38,105 nt of DNA from Ignavibacteria bacterium (GTDB lineage Bacteria; Bacteroidota; Ignavibacteria; Kapaibacteriales; Kapaibacteriaceae). The DNA is taken from positions 1 through 38,105 of the forward strand of contig JABMNI010000055.1 in the NCBI GenBank assembly GCA_013204605.1, given 5' to 3'. This document shows, piece by piece, positions 26,427 through 34,973 of this stretch (position 1 is its first letter; every line of letters starts with the position of its first letter). Made by a program: the position numbers and the translations under genes. The notes under the pieces were generated by a model, which saw only the letters and a list, made by a program, of their open reading frames with translations, did not search any database and was not told the DNA's origin.

Positions 26427-28262
26427 GTGGCATATTCAATAGAACAAACCGACAAGGAGTTATTGAACTCCACCAGCAACGTAACCTACACGTTGAACTT
26501 TTCTCGTGCAACGCAACACTTGGTAAAGGTGACAATCAACGTTAAGAATGTAATTGGTTCGAAAGCAATATTCGTGATGCCTTCTTGGACCCCAGGCAGC
26601 TATAAGATTCGCGACTTTGCCGGATTTCAAGGAAATGTTGCGGCCTTCATCATTAAGAATGGCGGACGCAACCAGACTTCATACAAGTGGATTAACAAAG
26701 CCTCGTTCAGTGTAAACTGTGAAAACGAATCTGAAATCGAAGTTGAGTATCTAGTGTATTGTCATGAGCGTAGTGTTCGCACAAATCATGTTAATCGGTT
26801 CCATGCGTTTCTTACGCCGGCGGCAGTTTGCATGTATGTGGTTGGACGCACCGATGAAGTTCACCACGTAGTTGTTGAGAGAAATGAAATTGAATGGCCA
26901 AATATTTCTACGCAACTTTCACCTGTCACCACAGTCGGTAATAGCGTAGTATTGGGCGCGTTGAATTACGACATTCTAGTTGATTCTCCAATAGAAATTG
27001 GAAACCACGTTGTAATGCACTTCGATGCGGCCGGTGCTAAGCACGAAGTAGCTATAGCCTCCACGCATAAAGTAGATGCCGAGTGGTTGACAGCGCAAAT
27101 ACAACATATAGTAGAAACAGAGGCCAAGTTGTTCGGCGGTGTGCCGTACGATAGATACATTTTCATTATTCAGGTGTACGTAGGAGTTCGCGGTGGACTT
27201 GAGCACACACGCTCATCTGTGAACGCAACGGATCCGTCACATCTGCACGATAAAACAAAGGCCGCTGAATTTTTATCGTTGTTGTGTCATGAATATTTTC
27301 ATTTGTGGAATGTGAAACGCATCCGTCCTATCGAGTTGGGTCCGTTCGATTACACAACTGAAAATTATACTAGCATGTTGTGGTTGGCGGAAGGCCTTAC
27401 CTCGTATTACGATGATCTTTGGACGCTACGTTGCGGGTACTATACCGAAAAGCAGTACATAGACCTACTTGCAAAAGATCACATCAATAAACTTTCAGAT
27501 GTAGTGGGACGCAACGTGATGTCCATAAAGGACTCAAGTTACTTGGCCTGGCTAAAACTATACATGCCTAACGCCGATGCCTCCAACCGATTCCCTTCGT
27601 ACTACCTAAAAGGTGGTGTACTTTTCCTTCTATTGGACCTGTACATTGTTGATCACACTGATGGAAAATACAGTCTTGATGACGGACTCAAAATTCTATG
27701 GAAGCGGTATCAAGAAAATCCTAGTAAGGGGCTTACCCAGGATGAATGCATTGCATTGTTGGAAGTAGGTACGCAGGTTCAGCTTCGCGAATTGATGGTA
27801 AGTTGGCTAGATGGAACGCAGGAGTTGCCATATAAAGAAAATCTCGCAACCGTGGGTCTTGATTTGTACCTAAAACCAAACACTGCCGAGGCAATAACGT
27901 TAGGCGAAAATCGGTCGTTGGGTGTTGCGGTGGCCAAGATCCAATCCGGAATGAACTACAAAGAAACGAGTGGCAAGGTGATTGTAACATCGGTTCAAGA
28001 TGGTATGCCGGCACAGTTAGCTGGAATTGGTGTTGATGATGAAATTATTGCTGTGAACGGAAAGCGAGTTTCGACAGTATCTGACATGGACGTATTTTTG
28101 GCTGAGGCTGGATTGAAAGAAACAAATATTACAGCGCACTGCGATGGCCAGATATACGAGACAACAATTGTATGTCTGCCGGAAACCGTGTATGGTTTAC
28201 GAGACGTTAAGTCAATCTCGGACCGTCAAAAGAAAATGAGATCTGTCTGGCTTAGAAAATAG
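26427..28262 (+). CDS. M61-family (glycyl aminopeptidase-like) metallopeptidase with PDZ domain
   Basis: This 611-residue zinc peptidase starts at GTG (26427), chosen because the family N-terminal beta domain (YTLNFSRATQHLVKVTINV) begins at once; the ribosome site is weak. The middle domain carries GGLEH (256-260), HEYFH at 288-292 with E289 catalytic, and the third zinc ligand E322 in WLAEGLTSYYDD. A PDZ domain lies at about 500-590 (VTSVQDGMPAQLAGIGVDDEI). The layout and length fit M61 peptidases. No signal peptide is visible, so a cytoplasmic location is suggested, although many relatives are exported. The next gene starts 2 nt after the stop, so the two are probably co-transcribed. Confidence 0.92.
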   Translation: MAYSIEQTDKELLNSTSNVTYTLNFSRATQHLVKVTINVKNVIGSKAIFVMPSWTPGSYKIRDFAGFQGNVAAFIIKNGGRNQTSYKWINKASFSVNCENESEIEVEYLVYCHERSVRTNHVNRFHAFLTPAAVCMYVVGRTDEVHHVVVERNEIEWPNISTQLSPVTTVGNSVVLGALNYDILVDSPIEIGNHVVMHFDAAGAKHEVAIASTHKVDAEWLTAQIQHIVETEAKLFGGVPYDRYIFIIQVYVGVRGGLEHTRSSVNATDPSHLHDKTKAAEFLSLLCHEYFHLWNVKRIRPIELGPFDYTTENYTSMLWLAEGLTSYYDDLWTLRCGYYTEKQYIDLLAKDHINKLSDVVGRNVMSIKDSSYLAWLKLYMPNADASNRFPSYYLKGGVLFLLLDLYIVDHTDGKYSLDDGLKILWKRYQENPSKGLTQDECIALLEVGTQVQLRELMVSWLDGTQELPYKENLATVGLDLYLKPNTAEAITLGENRSLGVAVAKIQSGMNYKETSGKVIVTSVQDGMPAQLAGIGVDDEIIAVNGKRVSTVSDMDVFLAEAGLKETNITAHCDGQIYETTIVCLPETVYGLRDVKSISDRQKKMRSVWLRK

Positions 28263-28264
28263 AA

Positions 28265-30382
28265 TTGAATTTAGCACGAACCACATTGCCCCTTTTCACA
28301 ATCGCAGTTATACTTGCGGTGTCTGGATGTGCATGGTTTGATAATCAAACTACGTACTTCAACACGTATTATAATATGGAGCGAATTCGGACGGAGATCG
28401 TAGACGAATTCAATTATCAGGACGAGAATAAGCGGGTTAAGCCGCGCGTGTTGGTGCCGGGGTTAGATAGTGCGATGCTGAGTGAGCGAGACACAAAGGC
28501 AACGGGGTATAATTTCTTGAAGGCCTTTGTAATTGATAGGACAAAGCTGCAGCCGGTGGCTACCAAGGTGGATTCGATCTTGATAAAGGGATCGAAAGTT
28601 TTGGGTAATCATCCTAAGAGCAATTATGTGGAGGGCAGTTTGTTCTTGATGGCGGAGGCGTATTTTTTCCGGCAAGAATGGATACCATCGCAACAAAAGT
28701 GTGTGGAGTTAATTGAGCGCTTTGCCGACGGAGACAAATCGCCCGATGCGCATTTGTTATTGTCGAAAGACTATTTACTGCAGAAAAAAATCACACTCGG
28801 AAAACAAACGCTATCGCGCACGATTGATGTTGCGTGGTACAAGGACAGGTACGACATTCTAAGTGAAGCATATCGCATTCAAGCGGAACTTGCACTTGAA
28901 GAGGGTGATTTAGACAGGTCAGTACAGCCGTATAAACAAGCAGTTGCGCAGTGCGAGGACGATGAGCAACGGGCTAGGTGGCAGGTGGATGTTGCTGCTT
29001 TGTATTATAGACTTGGAAAGTATAAGCTGGCAGAAGAAGCCTTTGCAAAGGTATTCGATTATACACCAGACATTTTAGCAGAATTTGAAGCACAACTTTA
29101 CCGGGCTGCATGTTTAGGAAGACTAGGCGATACTACGAAGGCGTCGGAAATGTTGGATGAGTTGGAGCGCAATAAAAATTATTCAGATTGGGCTTCATTT
29201 ATTGCCGCTGAGAGAATAGCGTTAGCCAGGCAATCTACAGATAACATGAGTGATCCTGCGTTGATCGCAAGAGAGCGCGAGGCAGACACGTCTTTTATTG
29301 GACGACCGGAATTGATGGCGCAGGCATTCCAAAAAGGTATGTCATTGTATAAGTTGGGTAAGTACGAAGAGGCATTGTCATATTTCGCAAAAGCCAAGGT
29401 AGTCCGTACGCCGGTGTACGAAGTAAGTGCCAAGTACTTTGCATTACTTAAGCAATGGGAAGATCAAAGCAGGAAGGTTGCCGGATTTAAGTCAATGATC
29501 ATCGAGCGCGAATCGATGCGTGATTCAATTGCAGCCATGACGGCGAAGGAAGTGTATGGTCTGGCACGCGTTCACCAAAACCTGGGCAACACTGATTCTG
29601 CTTTGTATTATTACCAAATGGCGTATGATTCAACTTGGGACGGTGATAGCGACCGTGACAAATACCTGTATGCGTTGGCCAGAATTCAATCGGCAGCTGA
29701 GCCAGAAGTGGCCGACTCTTTGTTCATGGTATTGGCTGACCGGTATCCTAAAAGTGTGTATGGCAGGGAAGCCGGAAGTGTAATGGGGTTTACTTCCGAG
29801 TCGGTGATAGACGATGCTGCAGAATTGTACAAGTCCGGAACCAGCTTTCGGAAGATCAAGGACTGGACCTATGCTTCGCGACAATACAACTCCATAGTCC
29901 AAAAATTTGAGTCGAGTGATTACGCACCAAAGGCCTTGTTTGCGTTAGGGTGGATGTTCGAAAAGGAAGCGCTAAATAAGGATAGTGCACTGTACTACTA
30001 TGGTCAGCTCATCGAGAAATACCCACGGTCGGAATACGCCCGTGAAATCCGGCCTAGCGTAGAATATGCCTTAGCAAAAATTAATAACGTTGAGGTGGCC
30101 GATTCGACGTTGCTGCGTGATTTAGACGATGATCTGTACAAACGAGCAAAAGCTGGCGAAAAAGGGGTGTTAAATCAGATGATCGACAACAATAAGGATG
30201 CGCTGCAGTTCAACGGTCCGGGCATGAACATGCCAACACTACCAGGGTTGAACCCTAACGATTCAACAGGAGGCTCGGTAGACGACTTTATGAAACGAAA
30301 CATGAAAGCCTTGAACCCAATTACCCTTCCGGGCTCTTCCGACAGTACAAAAATTGCACCGCCCCCTTTCAAAAAGCCTTAA
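28265..30382 (+). CDS. Large TPR lipoprotein, SprE/PorW-like
   Basis: This 705-residue lipoprotein begins at TTG, 2 nt after the M61 stop. That start gives a full signal peptide with lipobox LAVSGC (Cys 22). The mature protein opens with TTYFNTYYNMERIRTEI, similar to the start of SprE/PorW-type T9SS lipoproteins. It then holds many tetratricopeptide-like helices (for example KLAEEAFAKVFDYTPD and ALYYYGQLIEKYPRSEYARE). The C-terminus (about 650-705) is Pro/Asn/Gly-rich and probably disordered. A role in T9SS or outer-membrane assembly is inferred from this resemblance and from the T9SS genes in the window. It could be another TPR scaffold. Confidence 0.75.
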   Translation: MNLARTTLPLFTIAVILAVSGCAWFDNQTTYFNTYYNMERIRTEIVDEFNYQDENKRVKPRVLVPGLDSAMLSERDTKATGYNFLKAFVIDRTKLQPVATKVDSILIKGSKVLGNHPKSNYVEGSLFLMAEAYFFRQEWIPSQQKCVELIERFADGDKSPDAHLLLSKDYLLQKKITLGKQTLSRTIDVAWYKDRYDILSEAYRIQAELALEEGDLDRSVQPYKQAVAQCEDDEQRARWQVDVAALYYRLGKYKLAEEAFAKVFDYTPDILAEFEAQLYRAACLGRLGDTTKASEMLDELERNKNYSDWASFIAAERIALARQSTDNMSDPALIAREREADTSFIGRPELMAQAFQKGMSLYKLGKYEEALSYFAKAKVVRTPVYEVSAKYFALLKQWEDQSRKVAGFKSMIIERESMRDSIAAMTAKEVYGLARVHQNLGNTDSALYYYQMAYDSTWDGDSDRDKYLYALARIQSAAEPEVADSLFMVLADRYPKSVYGREAGSVMGFTSESVIDDAAELYKSGTSFRKIKDWTYASRQYNSIVQKFESSDYAPKALFALGWMFEKEALNKDSALYYYGQLIEKYPRSEYAREIRPSVEYALAKINNVEVADSTLLRDLDDDLYKRAKAGEKGVLNQMIDNNKDALQFNGPGMNMPTLPGLNPNDSTGGSVDDFMKRNMKALNPITLPGSSDSTKIAPPPFKKP

Positions 30383-30406
30383 AACAGGACTTAGTTAGCC
30401 TTAAAA
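30375..30406. repeat. Direct repeat covering two convergent stop codons
   Basis: AGCCTTAAAA occurs at 30375-30384 and 30397-30406, 22 nt apart. The first copy contains the TAA of the TPR lipoprotein gene (30380-30382) and the second contains the complement of the clpS stop (30401-30403). The genes are thus separated by only 18 nt. No hairpin terminator is visible. Confidence 0.7.
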
Positions 30407-30685
30407 TTCGAGCTGAGTATGCAGCGCAATCTCTTCCAGCACTGCCGACACCCTTATACACTCCTCTAATGCGCCGTCAAACACAACGGCCTTCCCCTTG
30501 TAATGAACCTCGTTGGTAAGCGCCTCAGCCATAGTTACGCCGCAATTAATGGCCAGCGTGATTTGGTGGGAAACCTCTTCGAACGTGTGGATTTCGTCAT
30601 TGAACAATATTACCCTTGCCTGAAGGACGATCTCCTCGGTAACCACGGTTTCGTGCTGTTCAATCTCGTATAGTTCAGTGATCAT
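30401..30685 (-). CDS. clpS: ClpS, adaptor for ClpAP protease
   Basis: ClpS delivers N-degron substrates to ClpA or ClpC and changes protease choice. The ATG at 30685 gives 94 residues, the family's normal length; a TTG at 30766 would add 27 poorly matching residues. The core shows ARVILFNDEIHTFEEV (strand plus the ND pair that contacts the N-degron), then the AEALTNEVHYKGKAVVFDG segment and a C-terminal helix. It is the only convincing - strand gene in the window and converges on the TPR lipoprotein gene. No clp ATPase lies nearby. Confidence 0.88.
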   Translation of the reverse strand: MITELYEIEQHETVVTEEIVLQARVILFNDEIHTFEEVSHQITLAINCGVTMAEALTNEVHYKGKAVVFDGALEECIRVSAVLEEIALHTQLEF

Positions 30686-30750
30686 AATGTCGATATGCAA
30701 GGGGCTTAATGTATATTCAAATTGTAACGAGTACAAATTTACAAAAACAG

Positions 30751-30758
30751 TATCTTTG
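30751..30758 (+). promoter_or_regulatory. Candidate Bacteroidota-type -7 box before the CADD-like gene
   Basis: TATCTTTG at 30751-30758 fits the TAnnTTTG -7 element of Bacteroidota primary sigma promoters, 55 nt before the CADD-like start. No clear TTG -33 element stands at the normal distance. It lies in the divergent region shared with clpS, where the - strand also shows TAAATTTG. Confidence 0.35.
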
Positions 30759-30812
30759 TTCCTCAAATAAGTAACTCATTTTGTGCCTTACCTATATTAA
30801 AAGGTCGTTATT

Positions 30813-31505
30813 ATGACAACCGAAGAATTTCTAGTTCAGCTCGATGAAATAGTTTCCGAGCGCCATATGTTGCAGCACCCATTCTATTTGATGTGGAATG
30901 AAGGAACGCTGTCGTTAGATATGTTGCGCGAATACGCCAAGGAGTATTACCATCAGGTGCGGGCCTTCCCGACCTTTGTGAGTGCTACGCATTCGAATTG
31001 CGATGACATGGAAGTGCGTCAGATGCTACTTGAAAATCTCATCGAAGAAGAGCACGGTCCAGATAATCACCCAGAACTGTGGCTCAGATTTGCCGATGCT
31101 TTGGGAGTTGATCGCAGGGAAATCACAACGAGAAAGTTTTTGCCACACACCCGTGCTTCGGTAAGGATTTTGAAGGAACTAGCCGGACGCAATAACCCGT
31201 CGGAAGGTCTAGCGGCATTGTATGCCTACGAATCGCAAATCCCCGAGATTTCAACAACCAAGATCGACGGTCTAAAAAAATGGTACAATCTCGACACCAA
31301 GAATGCCCTAATCTTCTTCGAAGTGCACGAGCATGCCGATGAAATTCACCGCACGGTTACTCGCGAGGCATTGGTTAGACTTTGCAATACTGACGAGCAA
31401 AAACAAGCTGCGCTTGACTCTGCCAGAGAAGCCGCCGATGCATTCAATTTGCTTTTAGACGGCGTGTATAACACATGGTGTTCTGAAAAAGCATCGCTTA
31501 ATTAA
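30813..31505 (+). CDS. CADD-family heme-oxygenase-fold protein, probable self-sacrificing p-aminobenzoate synthase
   Basis: This 230-residue all-helical protein of the TenA/PqqC/heme-oxygenase fold has a ribosome site AAGG at 30801. The dinuclear metal ligands E79, H86, E140, H172, D176 and H179 are all present, as are Y25, Y41, Y139 and K150. Each equals the residue I recall for Chlamydia CADD minus two (E81, H88, E142, H174, D178, H181, Y27, Y43, Y141, K152). CADD makes p-aminobenzoate for folate by cleaving its own tyrosine, with the lysine as amino donor. The numbering match rests on memory, but the constant offset argues against chance. It probably starts an operon with a class II amidotransferase 22 nt downstream. 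PqqC-like or thiaminase functions are less likely. Confidence 0.82.
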   Translation: MTTEEFLVQLDEIVSERHMLQHPFYLMWNEGTLSLDMLREYAKEYYHQVRAFPTFVSATHSNCDDMEVRQMLLENLIEEEHGPDNHPELWLRFADALGVDRREITTRKFLPHTRASVRILKELAGRNNPSEGLAALYAYESQIPEISTTKIDGLKKWYNLDTKNALIFFEVHEHADEIHRTVTREALVRLCNTDEQKQAALDSAREAADAFNLLLDGVYNTWCSEKASLN

Positions 31506-31527
31506 TTTACGATAGTAGATTTAGTAC

Positions 31528-32436
31528 ATGTGTCGATTTATAGCTTACATAGGTCCGCCGGTTCTTGCTGACGACCTCCTATACAAACCGCAGTTCTCGT
31601 TAATTACCGCTCAGTCCATGAATGCAGGCGAGATGAGTGTGAGTGTTAATGGAGATGGGTTTGGAATTGGTTGGTTTGATCCAAGACTGGATAATGAGCC
31701 TTGTGTTTTTCGAAGCATTAAGCCAGGTTGGAGCGACCAGAACTTAAAGTTATTGGCTAAAAAGATCTATTCCCCGTGCATTTTTGCGCACGTTCGTGCC
31801 GCAAGTCCTGGCATAACAGTCGAAGAAGTTAACTCGCATCCATTTTGGTGCGGCAAGCTTATGTTTATGCACAACGGAATGCTTTCGGGATTCAAACAAA
31901 TGCGCCGGCGCATGCTAAGGTTGTTGAATGACACTGCCTACGATGCAATTCAAGGTTCGACGGATTCGGAACATTTGTTTGGACTCTTCCTCAACCATAT
32001 CGAAGATCCTCATGGTCATGTGTCGTGCGAGGAAATGGTTCACGCCATGCAGCAAATGTTCAAGGACCTTAATTCACTCATGGTCGAGCATGAAATCAAG
32101 CAGCACTCGTATTTGAATTTCGCCGTTTCGAACGGCACTAGTCTAATAGCTGTCAGGTACACCACTAATCCTAACGTGCAACCTTCATCACTGTATTACA
32201 TGCATGGCAAAGAGTATCATTGTAACGATGATGTTTGTATGATGGAACCAACGTACAGCAAGCCGAGCGCTATTGTTGTAGCTTCGGAGCCCTTCACAAC
32301 CCGCCGTTCAGATTGGATGAAGATCGAGCGCAATAGTATGATGGTAGTTGATGAGACAATGCGAATACATTTCCATCACATAGAAATGGAAATCGAAAAA
32401 ATGGATTTTGAATCTATCGCCCCGGAGATCGGATGA
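31528..32436 (+). CDS. Class II glutamine amidotransferase (YafJ/EgtC-like)
   Basis: This 302-residue Ntn-type amidotransferase releases ammonia from glutamine. C2, exposed after Met removal, is the nucleophile (MCRFIAYIG). The GDGFGIGW loop, FAHVRAAS (glutamine-binding Arg), the NSHPF segment and MHNGMLSG complete the active site. There is no attached synthetase domain, so it acts alone or hands ammonia to a partner. EgtC in ergothioneine synthesis has this size, but no egtB or egtD gene is here. It lies 22 nt after the CADD-like gene and overlaps nuoL by ATGA. Confidence 0.82.
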   Translation: MCRFIAYIGPPVLADDLLYKPQFSLITAQSMNAGEMSVSVNGDGFGIGWFDPRLDNEPCVFRSIKPGWSDQNLKLLAKKIYSPCIFAHVRAASPGITVEEVNSHPFWCGKLMFMHNGMLSGFKQMRRRMLRLLNDTAYDAIQGSTDSEHLFGLFLNHIEDPHGHVSCEEMVHAMQQMFKDLNSLMVEHEIKQHSYLNFAVSNGTSLIAVRYTTNPNVQPSSLYYMHGKEYHCNDDVCMMEPTYSKPSAIVVASEPFTTRRSDWMKIERNSMMVVDETMRIHFHHIEMEIEKMDFESIAPEIG

Positions 32437-34391
32437 ACATTGCAGCGTTGATTCCACTCTTCCCATTAATCGGCTTTGCGATAATTGGGTTGTTTGGAAA
32501 AAAACTGAAAAACGAGAAGTTGATTGGCATAATTGGTAGTGGTGCAATCCTTGCGTCGTTCGCCGTTGCCGGCACACTTTTTGTGCAAATGCTGGGAATG
32601 CCCGCAGAAGACCGACTGTCCATCGTAAAGGTCTACACATGGATTGCTACCGGATCTTTTACCGTTGATATTGCCTATCAAATTGACCAATTATCATTGC
32701 TGTTTACCCTGATTATCACCGGAATTGGATTTCTAATTCACGTGTACTCAATCGGGTACATGCATGGCGATAAAAGCTTCCCGCGATTTTTCGCCTATCT
32801 GAACTTGTTTGTTTTCATGATGTTGAACTTGGTCCTGGCCAGCAACTTTCTGCTCACGTTTCTTGGCTGGGAGGGCGTTGGACTTGCATCCTATTTGCTA
32901 ATCGGATTTTGGTATGATAAGAAATTCGACGGTTCCCATATAACGTGGACCGGCGATGCTGCAAAAAAAGCATTCATTGTCAACCGAATTGGTGATTTCG
33001 GTGTACTCATCGCAATGTTTATGCTGTTCAATCTATTTGGCACGTTAGATTACACAACAATAAATGATTCAGCCACCGTAGTTCTTTCACCCAACGGAAC
33101 CGCTGTAATTCTCATTACGCTGGCACTTTTTCTTGGTTGTACCGGCAAGAGCGCTCAAATTCCGTTATCAGTTTGGCTGCCGGATGCTATGGCAGGGCCC
33201 ACGCCGGTTTCGGCCCTCATCCACGCAGCTACCATGGTAACTTCGGGTATCTTTTTGGTTAGTCGCACAAATGTGTTGTTCGCTCTGGCCCCAACTACAA
33301 TGGCCATCGTTGCAGGAATTGGAATTAGCACGGCACTTATCGCAGGCACGATTGGTATCGTTCAAAACGACATTAAAAAAGTACTCGCATATTCAACTGT
33401 ATCGCAACTCGGATTCATGTTTGCTGCATTGGGCGTGGGTGCATTCACAGCCGCTGTGTTTCACGTAATGACGCATGCTTTTTTCAAAGCACTCTTGTTC
33501 CTAGGATCTGGCTCAGTAATTCACGGAATGCACCACGAGCAAGACATTCAAAAAATGGGTGGACTCAAAAAGCACATGCCCATTACCTACCGAACATTTT
33601 TCATTGGTACTCTGGCAATCTCCGGCATCCCGTTTTTCTCAGGATTCTTTTCCAAGGATGAAATTCTTTGGTATAGTTTCTTGAATGGCGGAATGCTCAT
33701 TTGGGGCATTGGCGCACTGGCCGCATTCTGCACCGCCTTCTACATGTGGCGCGTAACCTCGCTCACATTTCACGGTGAAGAGCGCTTCGACGTAGCTCAT
33801 GTGCATCCGCACGAGTCTCCCAAAACCATGACCGTCCCGTTGATAATTCTAGCTGTACTAAGTGTGGTAGGGGGCTTGGTGGGAATCCCGCATGTCCTCG
33901 GACACTACCTTCACATCCCGAATTTGTTAGAGTCGTGGCTTGAACCTGTCTTTGCCGGTGGGTCTGCACTCATTCGCCAACACACAGGCGATCACACTTC
34001 AACCGAGCTAACATTGATGACGGTGTCTACAGTGATTGCTATTGCAGGCATTATGTTAGCCCGTTCCATATACTCTGGTGGACCTGAAAAATCTGACGCA
34101 TTGAAACAGAAATTTTCAACCTTGCACAAGATTCTTTGGAACAAGTATTACATCGATGAGATTTATCACATGGCATTTGTCGGACCTATCCTTGCTGCAT
34201 CGCGCGACTTTCTTTGGAAGATTGTTGATGTTGTGGTAATTGATGGTATCGTGAATGGATCAGCTACCGTTGTTGGTGCAACCGCCTCGGTGCTGCGAAA
34301 AGCTCAAAGTGGAGTAGCTCAGAATTACGCACTAGTTATGTTAATTGGAATTATGGCTCTATTGAGTCTCGTACTGTATTCAACACACTAA
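32433..34391 (+). CDS. nuoL: NADH-quinone oxidoreductase subunit L
   Basis: NuoL is the distal antiporter-like, proton-pumping subunit of complex I in the inner membrane. The 652-residue protein has the full family length, with about 14-16 membrane helices. Core motifs include FLGWEGVGLASYLLIGFW, SAQIPLSVWLPDAMAGPTPVSALIHAATMV (key Lys and His helix region), then HVMTHAFFKALLFLGSGSVIHGMHHEQDIQKMGGL. The C-terminal lateral helix and anchor (about 600-652) are present, so it is not the shorter DabB or MrpD type. It overlaps the amidotransferase stop by ATGA, and no other nuo gene is in the window. Confidence 0.93.
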   Translation: MNIAALIPLFPLIGFAIIGLFGKKLKNEKLIGIIGSGAILASFAVAGTLFVQMLGMPAEDRLSIVKVYTWIATGSFTVDIAYQIDQLSLLFTLIITGIGFLIHVYSIGYMHGDKSFPRFFAYLNLFVFMMLNLVLASNFLLTFLGWEGVGLASYLLIGFWYDKKFDGSHITWTGDAAKKAFIVNRIGDFGVLIAMFMLFNLFGTLDYTTINDSATVVLSPNGTAVILITLALFLGCTGKSAQIPLSVWLPDAMAGPTPVSALIHAATMVTSGIFLVSRTNVLFALAPTTMAIVAGIGISTALIAGTIGIVQNDIKKVLAYSTVSQLGFMFAALGVGAFTAAVFHVMTHAFFKALLFLGSGSVIHGMHHEQDIQKMGGLKKHMPITYRTFFIGTLAISGIPFFSGFFSKDEILWYSFLNGGMLIWGIGALAAFCTAFYMWRVTSLTFHGEERFDVAHVHPHESPKTMTVPLIILAVLSVVGGLVGIPHVLGHYLHIPNLLESWLEPVFAGGSALIRQHTGDHTSTELTLMTVSTVIAIAGIMLARSIYSGGPEKSDALKQKFSTLHKILWNKYYIDEIYHMAFVGPILAASRDFLWKIVDVVVIDGIVNGSATVVGATASVLRKAQSGVAQNYALVMLIGIMALLSLVLYSTH

Positions 34392-34404
34392 TTCAAGTAG
34401 CCAA

Positions 34405-34914
34405 ATGAATCCTAAAATTCTTGCTCTCTGCTTCATCGCCGTTGTTACAATTGCTGCTGGATGTAAAACTGAAACTACCGCTCCCGTTACGCCTACAGCA
34501 GACAAAAATTCATTTGTAGGAAATGGTGCTGGGTTCACAAATCAGCTGTTCAACTGTTCCCCTAGCGATGATTCTGGCAGCGCAATGATGGATCCGGTTT
34601 TTGGTAACGGTGCGATTGTTTCGGCAGGACATGTAACTACTGCGAACAATAAATTTTCAATATCAGTTACAACTAAGTTCGCCAAGCCAGGCACCTATTT
34701 GGTTAGCTCAGTTGATGGGAATTTGATTACCCTACAAATTTCCAGCGCTAGTGACGACCGTACTTTCTTTTCCGCAAGCGGTTCGATTGTAGTAACAAGT
34801 TGGGGTGCAATAGGCGAACGAGCCAAGGGCACGTTCCAAGGCAGACTTGGCGCAACTACCGGTGGTGAAATCCTCGACATAACAAACGGCCAATTCGACT
34901 GTGTTGTTAGATGA
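34405..34914 (+). CDS. Small lipoprotein of unknown function
   Basis: This 169-residue lipoprotein lies 13 nt after nuoL. The signal peptide ends in the lipobox VTIAAGC (Cys 20), followed by a Thr/Pro-rich spacer. The rest is a beta-rich domain (FSISVTTKF, GTYLVSSVDG, GSIVVTSWG, KGTFQGRL, then GQFDCVV) with the look of the small beta-sandwich lipoproteins common in Bacteroidota (DUF6252-type). Two cysteines in the mature domain (about 50 and 166) could form a disulfide. I cannot assign a function. Confidence 0.75.
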   Translation: MNPKILALCFIAVVTIAAGCKTETTAPVTPTADKNSFVGNGAGFTNQLFNCSPSDDSGSAMMDPVFGNGAIVSAGHVTTANNKFSISVTTKFAKPGTYLVSSVDGNLITLQISSASDDRTFFSASGSIVVTSWGAIGERAKGTFQGRLGATTGGEILDITNGQFDCVVR

Positions 34915-34931
34915 CCGCGTACTATCAATTT

Positions 34932-34972
34932 GATGACTGCACGCAAACAATCGGATGAAAGCACGCTAACAA
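34932..34972 (+). repeat. 19-nt direct repeat before the SRAP gene
   Basis: GATGACTGCACGCAAACAA (34932-34950) and GATGAAAGCACGCTAACAA (34954-34972) match at 16 of 19 positions and start 22 nt apart. They fill most of the 59-nt gap before the SRAP gene and end directly at its start codon. Confidence 0.75.
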
Positions 34973-34973
34973 C

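Noticed and set aside
30686-30766. Longer clpS N-terminus from a TTG start
   Set aside because: The extra 27 residues do not resemble ClpS, and the ATG at 30685 gives the standard family length.
31528-32436. Ergothioneine gene egtC
   Set aside because: The fold fits, but no egtB or egtD partner is near, so only a general class II amidotransferase call is justified.
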